From Chrysaora quinquecirrha (Eukaryota; Cnidaria; Scyphozoa; Semaeostomeae; Pelagiidae): a stretch of 64,000 nucleotides of DNA. Below are positions 22,176-37,100 of the stretch, one piece after another (the stretch's first letter is position 1; the number at the start of each line of letters is the position of its first letter). Position numbers and translations under genes: made by a program. The notes below the pieces were generated by a model. That model was given only the letters and a program-made list of their open reading frames with translations. It searched no databases and had not been told where the DNA came from. Location of the stretch: positions 4,471,202-4,535,201 of the forward strand of contig JACTAT010000006.1 of NCBI GenBank assembly GCA_014526335.1. Direction: 5' to 3'.

Positions 22176-25100
22176 CTATGAAGTAGCATGTAGCTTGACA
22201 AGTCCTTGAATCCTTCTAACCATGGCAGATATAAAACTAACTCGAGATAGACTTTTCCCATAAACCTGTAAAGAGAAAAGCAGCTTTTAAAAGTAAGAAA
22301 TAAATAAAATTTGCATAAAAGGATATGAGACAATACTCTAATCTTCCTTAAGAAAAGACAGACACCTCTTTTCGTCACTGGGTCTTTGTTGCTGGTCAAT
22401 TTTGTAACATTTGAAAGAGCTTAGGCCATAAATTTTTACAAAAGTTGCCCTGATCCGATCATTGACTTTTCACTTTTTCGGGTTAGTTACGTTGTTTCGT
22501 GATAATTGTGGGGTAAAAGCTTTCTCCAGCGGATTTCCTCACTTCAAGATTTACCAACTTTATTACGAATCTAGAAGTACGCTGTCTTTAAGCGACCCTA
22601 TCAGCAACTTAGGACTACGATCAATTCAGAGAGATCTTACTCATTACTCAGCTAGACAAAAAAGTTGCTGATTTCTTACTTGCTCCGTTTCAAGCACCTT
22701 CTTCATTAATTTGTCGGTCAGTACTGATTTGGCTTCCATTTGTAACTACAATGAAGAAGAAAAGCTAAACAGCGACATATAAGCTACTAAGATTGATTTC
22801 CATCTAGGTAAAAATGTAAAGAAATTGTCTAGAATTCTAAAAAGAAAAAAATCGTCTTTAGCAGACGATAACAACGACTCAGGTAAAAAATCTAAAAATC
22901 CTATAGTCTAGCATAGCCTTAGCTACCAGCAGACGAAATAAATTTCCTAGCACGGTTCCGAAACTGCAACAACTTCCTCCAACAACGCCAACAATCTCAC
23001 TGCCGTCTTCCACATAGTGGTGCGTTATGGAGAAGCGGTAGCTGCAATGAATGTAACAAGTCTTGTAACAATCTCCCACTAGAGAGGAGTAGACTTACTA
23101 CCTGAGTCCCAGTTATCGCTCATGAATCCGAGGCTAATACTTAAATGAGATCGATCGCTCAAACTGGAGTTAGTTTGAGTGTCAATCAGCTCAATTCAAT
23201 AGCGATAACTACGACTCAGATAATAAGTCTAAGGGAGGAGTAATTATTTAATTATACCTGTCTTATTTCTGCCTTTGTTACGCTGTTTTTCCCAATATTT
23301 AGAGAAGGGCTTTCTTTTGATCGGTTACCAAATGATGAGTCCAACCGCGACGAGATATCTAGAAAAAAAATGATGGCAGAAGATCATTTAGTAGATCTCA
23401 GAAATTTTAAGCAGACAAATAGATGTATTAAGACTACGAATAGGCATCGGCGACGCTGGGTGGTTACGGCATTCGGCTTATGACTGATAGGTAGCGGGGT
23501 AGAATCGCAATTATAAGTTCAGGGGCACAAGCTGAAGGTCTACGTTAGCTGTAAAAGCTAAATAGATCCCTGACCTGCGTTCATTAAGTGAATACCAAAG
23601 GTAAGAGTTGTGGAATATCAGTCTTAAGGCACAAAATGCAGGTCCAAATCAACTGTTTAGCTAGCAAGAATTAATGACTTCCTTTACTAACAGATTGCTT
23701 ATGCCTGCTCCTAACTGAAAAGGCACCGTTAGCAACAACGAATACCACGAATAACGTCTTAAGATTTATGTTAATATACCTTGTAGCCTTCTAGCTCGAA
23801 TTGTTGGCGTTTTCGGTAAATCTAACTGGAATTCATCTGCCTCTACAGGACTGCAATGTAGAAAATAATACTCTATATGACGCCAGAAAATGTACAAAAT
23901 ATTCTCGATGATTTCTGACAGGAAGTCAAGGAAATATAAATATTCGGTCAACGCCTGGGTATTTATCAGATGTTCCTTGCTCTATTGCCTTGCCTTCTAA
24001 TAAAGAAGAAAGACAAAAAAATCTTTATATTGTCATGAAAAAGACTCACGTCAAGGCAAACGATCAAACATGTCAAACATTTGAGATTTGCTTTACAAAG
24101 AATGTTTGACGGTTTGGTCACGTTACCAAAAATTGCTCAACGAGGAAGAATTTGTCGCACAATTTTTTGAAATAGTTCAGAGAAATTAAAAAATGTTTGA
24201 GAAAAATTGATTCGCGAAATCGCCAAACGGTCAGACATTTTGACTGACAAGTAAAATTTCAAATGTTTGACCAACAATGTTTGATTTACAATATGTAAAT
24301 AAATAGGGTAGATAGTATTGAGGAAAACTAGAAAAATAAAGAAACCAATAAATAAAGAAATAAATAAATACATAAATAGATAAATAAATGAATGAATGAA
24401 TGAATGAATATATTAATAAATTGACAAACTTAAAAATTTAATCATTAATTTGCCTCTAACTTTTTCTGAAAGGATACGAATATTCAAGCAAGCTTGATCA
24501 TCATTCAAATCAATCAATTTTTGGATGACTTTCTGTGCAATCATTTTTCTTTGCTGCGTTGTTAATCTGTCAGCATCTTGAGTTTGTTCTTGAGCTAGCA
24601 GCTGAAAACATCAAAACAAAAAATTTTTATATTGTCATGATAGAGCCTCGAACGCAATAGGTCACTGAAACTTATTAACCCTTATACTACAGCTTGTTTC
24701 TTTTATCCACTCCCAGTAGAGTCTTATATCTTAATAACGGCTATATACAGTGGTCTTAAGAGCTGAACAGCTCTGTGTTTGACGTTAAATTTGTATGTTA
24801 GTGTTGTGACATGTATCGATGATTCTTGTATCGATGTATCGATGTAACGAAGCCCTGGGTTCTGATGACTGGGTCGAATCCATCTCACTGCAGCCCAGGG
24901 TAGCTTCACAATTCGAGAAAATAGTTGCTTTCAGCTTTAGCCCTAGCAATCCTTGCGCAAGATGCAGGAGGGCATCCACTCGCGGGGCTATGGTCACTCC
25001 ACTAGAAATGCTCAGGCTAGACTAATTACCCTCTAAGAAAATTGCAGTCAGTTAGGCACTGCATTGTTATGCAAACCAGCATGTTCATGTGTCAGGATAT

Positions 25101-28100
25101 TGAGACAAGATACAAAAAATAACCAGTTTCAAAATAAGCGTAATTGTACCTGATTTATTTCTTCCAATGACAAATCTGCTATATTTTCAATTTTTCTGCA
25201 TAATTTATTATGTGTATTAACATGAGACAGAAGATCTTCTGATGCATGTTCAAGTTCTTCAACCAGGATACACATTGATACTGACCTCTGATCTGATAAA
25301 TTAGACAGGAACGAAAGCAATTAGTACAGAAAAAGTAACATTCAAACTAAACACAAACAAGGTTACTGAGAAGTCACAGAGGCTATAGTATTTCTTGATT
25401 ATACTAAAGTTGACCCATCACACTTTATCAATACAATGTCCATTGCAGGTGTATAATAGCCACCAGGATTTTGGATCTGTGTTAGCCAAAAAGATGTGAA
25501 GCACGTGTTTGGTTTTGAATGCCAATCAGAACAACGAGCCGAGGAGACCATTATATGATACTTCCTCATGGGACATAATTTGAGAATGGGGATATTTGTT
25601 GGAACAATAAAGGGGATATGGGATATTTCCCAAAATGTAAGGCATGTGGGATATTCAGACCCCCTCTAATGGCCCCTCGATGATGTATGCAGATGCAGAG
25701 ACCACCAGAAAATCAAATTATGATCTTGCTCAGCTTATGATTCTGGAAATATTGATGGTAATTTCAAGCGCAATCTGTGTTGTTGAGAAAAAGCTGCCCC
25801 TTGGTCGAGTTGTTTTTGTCTTTTTGAGAGCATCACTTTTCGGGAGGTGGGTGGGGAGCTGAATGGAGCATTGTGCATTATACTGACTTTTGTATCTGTT
25901 GTACAACGCCTTGAAAAACGATCGAACATCGCTGTCAAAATTTGCTTTTTAAGCAATGTTTGGACGGTTTACAACGTCAAAAGATATTACCGATATTGCT
26001 TGACAAGCAGAATTTGCTAGGCAATTTGGAAAATTTCCAAAAATTTTCTTAAAGATTTTTCAAGAGCAATGTGTTTTGTGACGTGGCCAAACGGTGAAAC
26101 ATTTTGCTTGACATGCAGACAAGCAGTTTTTGATTGCTTCTCCATGCCTAAGAGAAACACGAGGAGTTCATTAGAGTACATTTCGACTGATCACCTTTAT
26201 TATATCCAATTTCTCTTGTAATGGTCTTGTTTGAAGATAGTGCTACTAAGCTTGGGGCAAACAAGACGTGACAGCAAGCACCACTGAGACCTAGAAAAAA
26301 AGAAAAACTTAATATCTTTAGAGCTACTGATGTTATCAAAGTGCTATAAGTATGCAATTAGAGATTCTCTCAAGTCATTGACGAGCTGTAACTAGGACGG
26401 AAAGAATATTGAAATTGGAGGTTGGGCGATATACAAAGCTTGGAAAACATTTTTGCTCACTCGATATGAGATCAAATGTTTTTGGGTACTGGGATCAACT
26501 TCAGTCAATCTCTGCATGGCTGATGTCTATGAACTCTACCATCACGAATGACGAACACTATGATAGATTTTTCCATAAGTGGCATACCACATAAGATCGG
26601 ATTCGAGCCTGGACTGCATGACCAGAGAGCCAACGACGTTTCCACTGAGTTATAGAGCTCAATAAATTCGCCGAGTAACTCTCTAAGTCATACAGCCCAA
26701 AGCTCTCTGGTCATGAAGTCCAGGTTCGAATACCATCTATTGTGGTATATCAACTCTACCATCATGCAGACTACATTAAAAATGCATTAAATCGTCATAT
26801 ACAGTGTATCTTTTTTCTCTTAATACCTGAACTAGAAACAAGACTTCTTGCGTAACCAAACAGGCTGGATCTTATTTGCAGTAGAACTCGTTTCACATTG
26901 GCTGAAATGATTGCATTATCAGATGGCATATTTCCATTCATTTCATCAAGATCTTCTTTCTCTAGACAACCCTTTAATATCTATTGGCAGAAAAAGGATA
27001 AGAATCTCAGTACGCTATCTTACAAACTCTAATTTTTTATATACAACAGAGAGATAACAGGCAAGCAATCGCTTTCCATAACTTTTTCTAGCAAAATGCA
27101 AGTCTGATGAGGGCCTGTTTATATGAGCCCACCTTTCAGTTTATTAACTGGGCAGTGTGACCTGAGTCGTATATACTGTCTTAACATGGAGAACCACAGT
27201 TTTCATTCTTTCTAACGTAATAAGCCTGCTCACTACACGAAGAGACTAGCTTCCTTTTAAAGGTCAAATAATTTCGTGGATTACTGACTAAGGTTAAAAG
27301 CAAAGAGCATAGATGCATCTGAGCAGGCACGAAAAGAAGATATTGCTAAATTTCATACCTTTTCACAATAGTCTTTGGATGAAAACGTTTGAATCAGATT
27401 GAGCATTTTTCTTTGCAATCGTGCAACAAAGGATCTGGTTCTTTTGCTGTCATCAGTAATACTTTCCAAACTTTCATTTTCTCTGATGCTGAGTAATGAC
27501 AAAATTGAAGTACAAAGTGCAAGCTCTTGCAATCCAGCTAAACTTCGGAGAATAGATTTATCTTGGATAATTCCAAAGAATGTTTCCTCGTGAGCCATAA
27601 TAACGTCTTGGATCTAAAAATGTCGGATAAATTCAATCATATAAACATCAAAACACAGATGTTAATTCTGTATCGTATAGATGTCATAAGTGTTCTCCGC
27701 ATAAAAATTAAAAAAATCTTATTGGAGCACTGCAAAGAACATGTTCCTTACGGTGTTTAGTTAGTTGGATATTATGCGACATTTTATTGGTCTGGGAAAA
27801 GTTTGAGAGGAGGATGCAATAAGTGTTTTTGCTTGGCCTAAGTTGAATTGAGTACCTGACGGAAGCAGTGAGTTCCTTGAAATAAAGAGTAGAATAAAAA
27901 AACTGGAGTCTAAATCTCCATCGAGCTTTTGATTATCCAATCAAGTGAATAAAAATATGCAAACATGACAGTTTCTGCAACAAAATCTGCACAGGAAAGG
28001 CGCAAAATCATGCTTTTCTCCAGCCTTTTTATTAAACTGTTGCGTTTTCAACCTAACTTGGCAAGTGAAACATTCAACTTGTCTGTTGAATGCTGCAGAG

Positions 28101-31100
28101 GACAGAGGAACAGGAATCTTTTGGTGGTACACTTCAATTTATTTGATGAAATTGTAACTGAAATTATGGAATATATCAAGCAAGAGAGTAGCGCAGTGTA
28201 GTGGTTAGCACTTGCACCATTTGTGCTTAAGGGCTGTGGTTCAAATCCAGGCAGGAAGAACTAATTACAAGGTGTAAAATCCTTGCTCTCTGTGACTTGG
28301 ATGATCACGAAAAATGGCGGACCCGTCTCAAACTCAATTGGGACATTAAAGAACAACCTGAGGACGTCAGGAACCCTGGCAGTGACCACCCTCAGTGCCT
28401 GTGAGGAGGTCGGCCTGGCGTTGATATTCCAAATGACTGCTGAGTAAATGAGATCTCAAAATTGACCACACCAGCCATCAGTAGGAATGGAATGTTGCCG
28501 GGTAATGGAAAACAACATGGAACATAGAACAACAAGTACTTCCAATAGTGACCCAATGGATTAAGGACCCATACTTGGACAGTCAGGAGTACTGCACATT
28601 ATTGAAAAAGTATAAAGATAACATGGTTAGGGAATAACAAAATATCCCTGTTTTACATAACTTCAAACTTACCTGTAGAACAGAATCCCTATGTCTTGGC
28701 CCAAATGATGAAATCAAAGCTTGTATAAGTTTTCCAACTGCTGTGAAGACATTTCTATATTGATCAGCTTTGCTTGGGTTAAGAGGCTCATAATGCATAC
28801 TGTACGCCATTTTGGATAGCTGCATTCCTATATTGGAAAGTTCTTCTGGTCTTTGGTCTAAGAACTGACACTCGACAAGCCTCGCTGTCAGACTGGATTG
28901 AAGAAGGATTTGGGCACCAAGTTCACTCTGAGCAAATTTTGTGAGAAATGCCTACAAATGGAGAATTGAATAAGAAAATGAAATTGTAATGGAGAAATAG
29001 AATGGAACAAATGAAAAATTATAGCTATAGGAAAGGAATGTGTGCTTTCAAGTCAAACCCTTCAAATCGAAAATCAATTGCAATATTCTGGTACAACACT
29101 CATTTTTTTATAAGAAACTATGCTTTGAGCTATATTGTATAGTAGGGTATCTTAACTATGAGCGCAATTGGTATAACAAAAGTTTCTTGCAGATATTCTT
29201 AACTAAAAAATTGTAATTTTGGAAACTTCGTGAAATAATGGTTTAAAATGAAGTATAATGTTCAAAGCAGTCAAAATATGAACATTTTCCGAAATTGACC
29301 CTAAGTATGATGGTTTTGGGGGATTATTCTTACGTAAACATTACAAAATGCACATCAGAAAATAGAAAGCTGAATTTTAAAGCGGAAATAGTTTCTTAGT
29401 TTTTGTTTGACTTCTTAGTCCATATAGAAGAGTTTCTTGATCTTTTAGAATAGGGCATATACAGTTTCTTATAATCGGTTTCTTATAAAAAACGAGTGTA
29501 GACATTGTGGTACTATTATCAGAAATGAATAGTGTTTATGAATAGTTTTCATGAATGCTTCTCACCATTTTCGATTCAAACGTGTATATGATCTTCATTG
29601 CATCCGCATCAGATGCGAATACTGCCTGAAGAGTGACGTCATCGTTGACGATACTGTCTACAAGGTGACGTAGATAGCCACGTGACGACAAGAAACTGGT
29701 CCATCGTCCTTGCCAGTCAATGCCAATGAGCGAATCCAACACAGAGAAGGCCAGCATCTGAAACATTGTGAAAAAATCAGGACTTGTAATCAAAACTCAA
29801 AACAGAAATTAATTAAAGGTATTATCGTCAGGCTTACTGTGTAACCTCATTCAAATGACTGTTAAGTTAACTGGAAAAAATGAACTTGTCTTCAATATCT
29901 GAACACCACTTTTGGGAAGACAGCCTTGAAACCAAGTGGAAACCCCATATAAACCAACCAATTTCACAACGGTTTGCAAAACAGAAGCTGAACGGTAAAT
30001 CGGAGTTAGAGTGTCCATAGTACCATAGGTCACACCGACAGAGAAACGATCCGCGTCCGTGACCTTTAGTACGCTTCCTTCCATGCCAAACAAACAGGGT
30101 TTTCATCAAACGGGGGGTCGGGGACTGAAATGAAAAATGTAAAACATTAATAAACAGTGGGTCTTGATAAACTGGTTGGGACTTTTTGCCATTGAGTTCA
30201 CACAATCATGTAGAAACATGGAATAAGGCAATGACTGTTTTTTTTGCGAAAAATACTGATTGAAAATCCTGAAAATACTTAACCGCGGTCTTAGTAAGCT
30301 CGAAGGGAATTTTCGAAAAATTAATAAGCGTCCCACCCCTAATTATTTGGCAATAAAGAGTGGACACGGTGGCAAATTAGAATTCAATGATTTTCCTATG
30401 TTTTTTGTCACCAACATCGAAAAATGGCAACTTTATAGCTGAGGTTGACCACCGCAGCATTATCCATCGTCCACTGAATAGTATTCAGTCTCAAAATATT
30501 TTAGAGACTTGAAATAAGTAAAGGATTGAAGTATAGAATTAGTTTCATTTTTGAAGACAGCAAACCTACCTTTCCAATGTCAGGTCCATCACAAGCATCT
30601 TTACACACCATATCCATGAAAGATTCTCCACTCTGCGCAAGGAAAGTAAGTGTGCTGGCCTCCCAAGATTCTTTAAGATTTTTTCCAAAGATATTGTCAT
30701 CTGACGCGTCTTGAAGAAAAATAAAGAAGACGATGAGAGCAAATTCTGTTTCGCAAACAATGTCCTCCGAAAGAGCCAAACGGCTAAACAATGCTTGGAG
30801 AACAATCTTAAATGCTGGCCAACAATGTTTGATAGCTTGGCCATGGCCTAAAAGACGGCAGAACACCAACAGAATATAATATAAACAAAAAATAATCACA
30901 CAGTCAATCACACAAATCACAATCATGCAATCACTAAATCATGAATCACATATATAGTCACTCTAATCAGGAATCCAATCATTCAACCATGAATCAATAT
31001 ACAGTAATCAGTGAATCAGCGATCACTCAATCATGAGTCAATAAAAAGCAATCACTCAATTGTGAATAACACCTACGATCACTCAATCGTGAATCATAAA

Positions 31101-34100
31101 CATGCAATCAGTCAATCATGAATCACAAAAATGCCAATCACTCAATCAGTAATCATGAACATACAATTAAGCTTTACAAAAATCAGACACACACAATAAT
31201 TCAATGATTAATAAAAAACAGGTATGTCATATTTGATTGTTTATTACATACCTGAATCAGACACAGAGCTTTGACGCCTTCCTATCTGCATATAATACAG
31301 AATGGCTCCGTAAAGGTTGCATCGTGATTTCCAATGAGACGCACCAGATTTTGATAGGCAGTTGACGATACCTTGGAAAACTGTTAGCAGAGGAGCCATG
31401 TCCACGATTCTTGATGACACTCCAGGGCTTCTACGAAAATAATAGTAAAAGTCATTGAGAATTATTCAATACTGTATTTCAAAGGCAAACAGAAAAATCA
31501 ACCACGGATAGTCTCGCCTCTAATAAAATACTTCGAATGACAATGTCTTGATCTTCAAACGCATTAAGTACTTAAAGTTATAAGTGCATAAATTGAGATA
31601 AATACGATTGCTCTGTTTTATCTAACTTTAAATCAATGGTTAAATCAAAGGAAATTACTATTTACCTTAACTTCAAGTCTACAGACAACAAACTACAGAC
31701 AACAGTCTACAGTCTACAGATAGATATTTGACCAGTATTCAACATTGTTCTGAGTACGGACCGTTTACAAAAAGGATTGCTTAAACTTATGAAAATCCAT
31801 CTACTGTACGTGTAGATGCTAGCATAAGCAGAACATACCTGGATGATTCTTTTTGTATTACACTTGCATGGTACTGCATCATAAGCATTAGAACTGCACC
31901 GGCCACAGGAGAGCAAAGTTCGGGAAGGGCAGATTCAACTGATGCCTGCAAAAAACAATAGAAACATAAAACATGCCTACACCAACCGTATGGTTTGTTC
32001 ATTTTGCTTTTTCAAAGGACATGAAAGGCTGTTCGCCTATTTAAGAGCTGTGTTTGTGAATTGGCATAATCATCGTACTGCCACAAAAGGTGATTGTCAC
32101 GGTGATGTTAAGCCGTGGCTACACGTGTGATTTTTTCACCTGTTCTGACGACGCAACACCTGAGAATGCCCTGTCAAGAAAAATCCTGGGGTGGCTACAC
32201 ACTGCGACAAAAATGCTGCGACTGAAATTCTGCGACAATCAACTTGCGTGATAAGAAGAATGGGTCCTAGAAAATTTCCAGGAAAGGCGCGAAAAAAAAT
32301 GTGTTGCGTCGGCAATAAAGAAAACCGGCTAAACGCTGCGACAATATTGTTGAAGAAAAAACATGTGAAAAGTCCAACCAAATCAATGTTCTGCGACCGT
32401 ATTTTCAAAGATCGTAGAACATTTTGTTCGAAAATCTATCCCTGGCCACACGGCGACTCCCCAGTTGCCGCGACAATTTTTGAACATGTTCTGTCGCAAT
32501 TTCAAGCAAAAAGTCGCACGTGAAAGGGCTTTATTGACAACTACAATTACATAGCCAAGTACGTAATTCCAATGACTATTTCATTTGCAAAATATCAATT
32601 CAACGCATGCAAACAAAGACCAAAATAGGCAAACACGATACCTTTGAAAGTGCTTCTTGTAACAAATCCAGTATAACAATCTCTCTCATTTCAGCTGGAA
32701 ATACATCATACTGACAAACCGCAAATGTCGTTTCAACAACTTGTCTCCATGCCTCAAAAGCTTGTCGCTTTGCACTTAAGGCTTGTCTGATAAGATTTCG
32801 CTCCAGAGCATGTTGAAGAATGTTTTTCACCTCCTGGAAAAAGTAATCATTTCTTTTAGTTGTTGATACCTGTTATTAAGGGGGCCCGGGGGTAACTGCC
32901 ATATGTAGTGGCACAGGATGTGCCATTTTGGGGGTATTTTTTAAGAAGGAAAATAAATTTTGGAGTATCAGTTCAACGTAAGATAAATTTCGGGGGTATC
33001 GTATTTGTTATTACCATAAATTCAGTGAAGCTTTGTGTACACATTGACCTTGATGTACATGTAAGGGTTACTTTTTCAAAATTTTATAAGTTAAAGCGTC
33101 ATACTAAGAATACGAAAATGGCACATCCTGTCACTGTCTTAATGAAGTTAAACTCATCTGGGCAGGATGCAGTAACACTAAGCGTGACAAGTTCTTTTCT
33201 TTTCTGGAGCAAACGTACGAAAGTTCAAAATATTACTACAAAACTTACGAGTTTTCACTCTATAGTGTCATGGAAAAAAAAACAGAGAATGTTTACTAAT
33301 CAACCAACCTTGAGGATTTCAGGCCTCTGCCCCATGGCCGCCATGCCCTGAGTGCTGTTCAGTTCACCCATAATAACACGGTGTAGCATTTTCACATCGC
33401 ATAATATCACTCCAGTTTCCTCTGATTTCTCTTCACAAGAACTAATGATATGCTCGATGGCAGAAAGATCGAACATATTCGATGTCAAGGGCGTAGGGTA
33501 ATCTTGAGTCAATTCCAAGTCTGACAGGATCAACGAGACGAGGTTCCTTGATGCGTCATTACCATGAACAAGGGTATTCATCGATTGGCCAGGGAGGGCG
33601 TAGCGGTCAGAGAACGCACCTAGCCCTGAGGTCTCCTGGCCGAACAAGACAGCCAGAATTCTAACCATGCTTGACCTGAGTCTTGTCTTAGAAGCCATTT
33701 TAGTTCGATAGCAATAGTCTTTAAAAGCCAAGATTGCTGGTTCAGTAGAGTTATATACATTTCATTGTTTGCATCAGTTAGTAATTCTTCTCTTAAGAAC
33801 GGCAAGCGTGATCCATGAGATACGAAGAAGTCGTGGTTGGCTCTTAGGTAACGTTGGCTTGGGGCACCTGTCTCTGGATGGGCACATAAAAAGTATATCA
33901 ATTGATACATTAATTCAGCTAATTTAGGCGTATCTGAGATGCATGCTGGCCCACGTGGAGTGTCCATGTCTCTATTAAGAAGTGATATGATGGAGTGAAA
34001 ACAGTTCTTTGGAAAACGACCAACACCTGCAAGAGAGAGATGTCTTTATTGAAGAGAAAGAATATGAACTTCTTGACAGAAATACGAGTGTGGTACACAA

Positions 34101-37100
34101 TTCTTAGATATTACTGTTAAGTATAACAGTACAACAAAAAACGTTTTTTCAGATCCATAACAAGCATTGCTAAGTTTCGAACACGACTTGCAGGACAGGC
34201 CAATTAACAGAGATCGTAAGGCCCTGCCAAAACAAGCAAATATTTTTCGATAAACATTTGAACGTTTGGCCACGACACAAAACATCAGTTAAGAAGAACG
34301 TTGCGCGATGTTTTTAAAACGTTCTAGAAATGAACTGTTAAATCCGGTGACAATGCCTTTGCCTTTGACTCTCAACTGATTAATACTTTCTTAATGCGTC
34401 TTATAATGTCTTAAACTTCATTTTCGACTGGCAAAAAGCAACGTTTGTCCCAGTTGTTTTATTAGAACCTCGCTCTAACAGAGATCCTCCTCTCATTACA
34501 CGCTTTTATATTAAGACCCTTTCTCTAAGAGAGAACTTCTCCCCCATGAAAACCATTTTTAATAGACCCTCTATTTAAGAACCCCCTGCATTATTCCTCC
34601 TGATCCCCTATATAAATCCCCCTAAAAATCTTCAGAGTCACAGATTTAAACAGCCCCCATGGACTAAGAGATACTTACCAGCATCTTGAATAACTGTTTT
34701 CGAAACACTTCTGTTGATATCGAAACCAAGAAGAAACTGTGCAAGATTTGGTGACGGATGATGCAATGTTGTCAGCAGCAAATTGACGATATTCTGTCGA
34801 ATGGAATTTCTCAAATACGATTCGGTTTCTTCTGATACTGAATGGGAAAGAAGTACATTCGTGATGCAAAATTATAAATTGCTGAAAAGAGAAACATCTA
34901 ATTTAAACTGATCCGCCGGTCATAACTAAGTATTGATGGAAGTATTCTTTCAATCCCTTTCTGAAAATCTACGTAATTGACAGCTCAAGATATAAGTACT
35001 TCAGCTCTACTGTTGCCTTCAATTACCAAGCAGAGCCTTGGTGAAACACTCTCGACATTTGTAGTAGACAAAAATAGATTTTTCGCCCAGTTTACGTTTG
35101 CGTAATGCCAAGCCAGGCTGAAATTGTTGAGCGAAGGAGCCTTTTTAACATTCTATTGTTAGATACACGTTTAGCATTGTTAACAGTTACCATTGCAAAT
35201 GTCTTTCAGCTTCATGAACGCTTCAAAATTGTACCAACACATTGGTGAAAAATAAAAAAATTCACTATGCCTGTACGATTTCGAAGCCCTCGTCAACTAA
35301 AGATTAATAAATCATTGTATACTAGACATAAACAAATTATATATCAAATAGATTTTGCCACAAGTTGCATTACACAATTGATGAGAATCGAATCCAAACA
35401 GCATGATCCGAGAGCCAATAACGATTCTACTGAGCTTAAGAACCCAACGAAATCGTCGAGCAACTCTTAAAGTCATACAGCCCAAGGCACTCCTCCCGCT
35501 TGGCTTTGTGTTTCAGCTATGTCACGCATTCTTTCGAACCAAACATATCAATATATATTTTCATGAATACCAAACACCAGGGTAGATTTTTCCACAAGTG
35601 GCATTGTACCACACCCAAGACTACATGGCCAGAGAGCCAACGACGATTCCACTAAGCCAAAAAGCTCGATGAAATCATGGAGTAACTGACCAAGTCATAC
35701 AGCCCAAGGCTCTCTTCCCGTTTTGATTTGTGTTTCAGCTATGTTAAGCCTTCTTCAGTACCATACGTATTTGTGCATATTCTCATGAATAGCATACACC
35801 AGGCCAGATTTTTCCACAGTTAGAGACGTTTTTCAAATGAAGATAGATAATCTAGCATTACAAAACTCACCATCTTCATAACTGCTGTCTTCTTGTCTTG
35901 TCTCTTCAGGCATATCATGTTCAAGATGTTCACAGAAGCCGACTAACAACTCTTCCCTCTCAATCTAAAGAAAGACAGAAAGTCAGCAGGTATATCTTTG
36001 CTTAACGGGATCAAAGGGAAAGAATCTCTTGAAGAAATACCTTTGATAATGCTAGGGTTTCCCAACGTAAAATTGTCAGTACGAGCATCCAATTTGTTCT
36101 ACACAAATTCAAAACTATAGAATATAAACATGCTTAGCCCTGTTTTTATCAGGTAAAAAGTATAGGAATTAGATGGTTCCATTCATGAAAAAGTACCGAT
36201 TAACCAATACACAGAGGTAATGGTTCCGCTCTAGTTTGAACAAGGTTCCGTTCTTCTTTGGTTTCACGGAGAACACTTACACAATTGGTTCCATGTCAAA
36301 AAGTTCTTCATTTCCCTGTGCTTTCTTAATAACAGTAATTAAAGAACCCTAATCCTTAACTAATTGCCCTTGTCGAGCTCCTGCTCCCTTGCCCTTTGGT
36401 CCTTCTGACATCATGCTATCATGACATCATGGTATTGCACTATAATTCATTTAAGCTTGAGGCAGAAACACCGCGACTCAAAACAAAAGATGAATACCTA
36501 CAGTTGGACCTCGAGAAGTCGAACTCCCAGGGGAAGCAGACATTTTTTGCACGTATGAGGGTTTTCACTTATCGAGGTTCGTTCTATAGTGACTTAAATT
36601 AGGGAAAAGGGACCGTGTCCATTGAGTGTCTAATTTTTAGACGTCAATTAGACACCACGAAAATTCGACGTTCGTCTAATCATTTAAGCTCCTCGTCTAA
36701 TTAGACCAATAGACATATAATTTAGACGATTATTAGACGCCCATCAGACGAAATTAGACTATAGGGTTTAGCCGCATTTCATCCAGATTAGACGAAGCCA
36801 GCGCAAGCACAAAGGGTTTACTTTTGGGAGAAATTATTTGACACTTCAGAAACCCCATTTCAACCTGTTTTGTATTGACAACACGCGGCAAGAACAATAG
36901 ATCTTTTGCTACAGCAGACATATAAAACACCCCTTAAATGCCCTGCAGGGATTTAGGTTTGCAAGTTTGCTTCTTTGATAGATGGGATATTCACCGCAAC
37001 GGTCTAAAAACGTCTAACTGCGTCTAATTTCGTCTAACTCTCACAGGTCTTAAATGCGTCTAATTATTTTAGACGCTGCTCGAATTTCGCCGTGCGTCTA

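Larger units (their letters stand above)
20369..24517. repeat. Tandem duplication, right copy (B), 4149 bp
   Basis: Right partner of 16225-20368. About the first 1.1 kb (20369-21464) differs from copy A by one base in a T run. Beyond that the copies differ by several substitutions and small indels per 100 bases. It contains an orphan HSPA14 5' end and the NUP205 3' exons that join the rest of NUP205. Confidence 0.95.

Noticed and set aside
32191..32523. 110-codon plus-strand frame
   Set aside because: It coincides with a MITE-like repeat that also occurs inverted at 53190-53518, with different frames.
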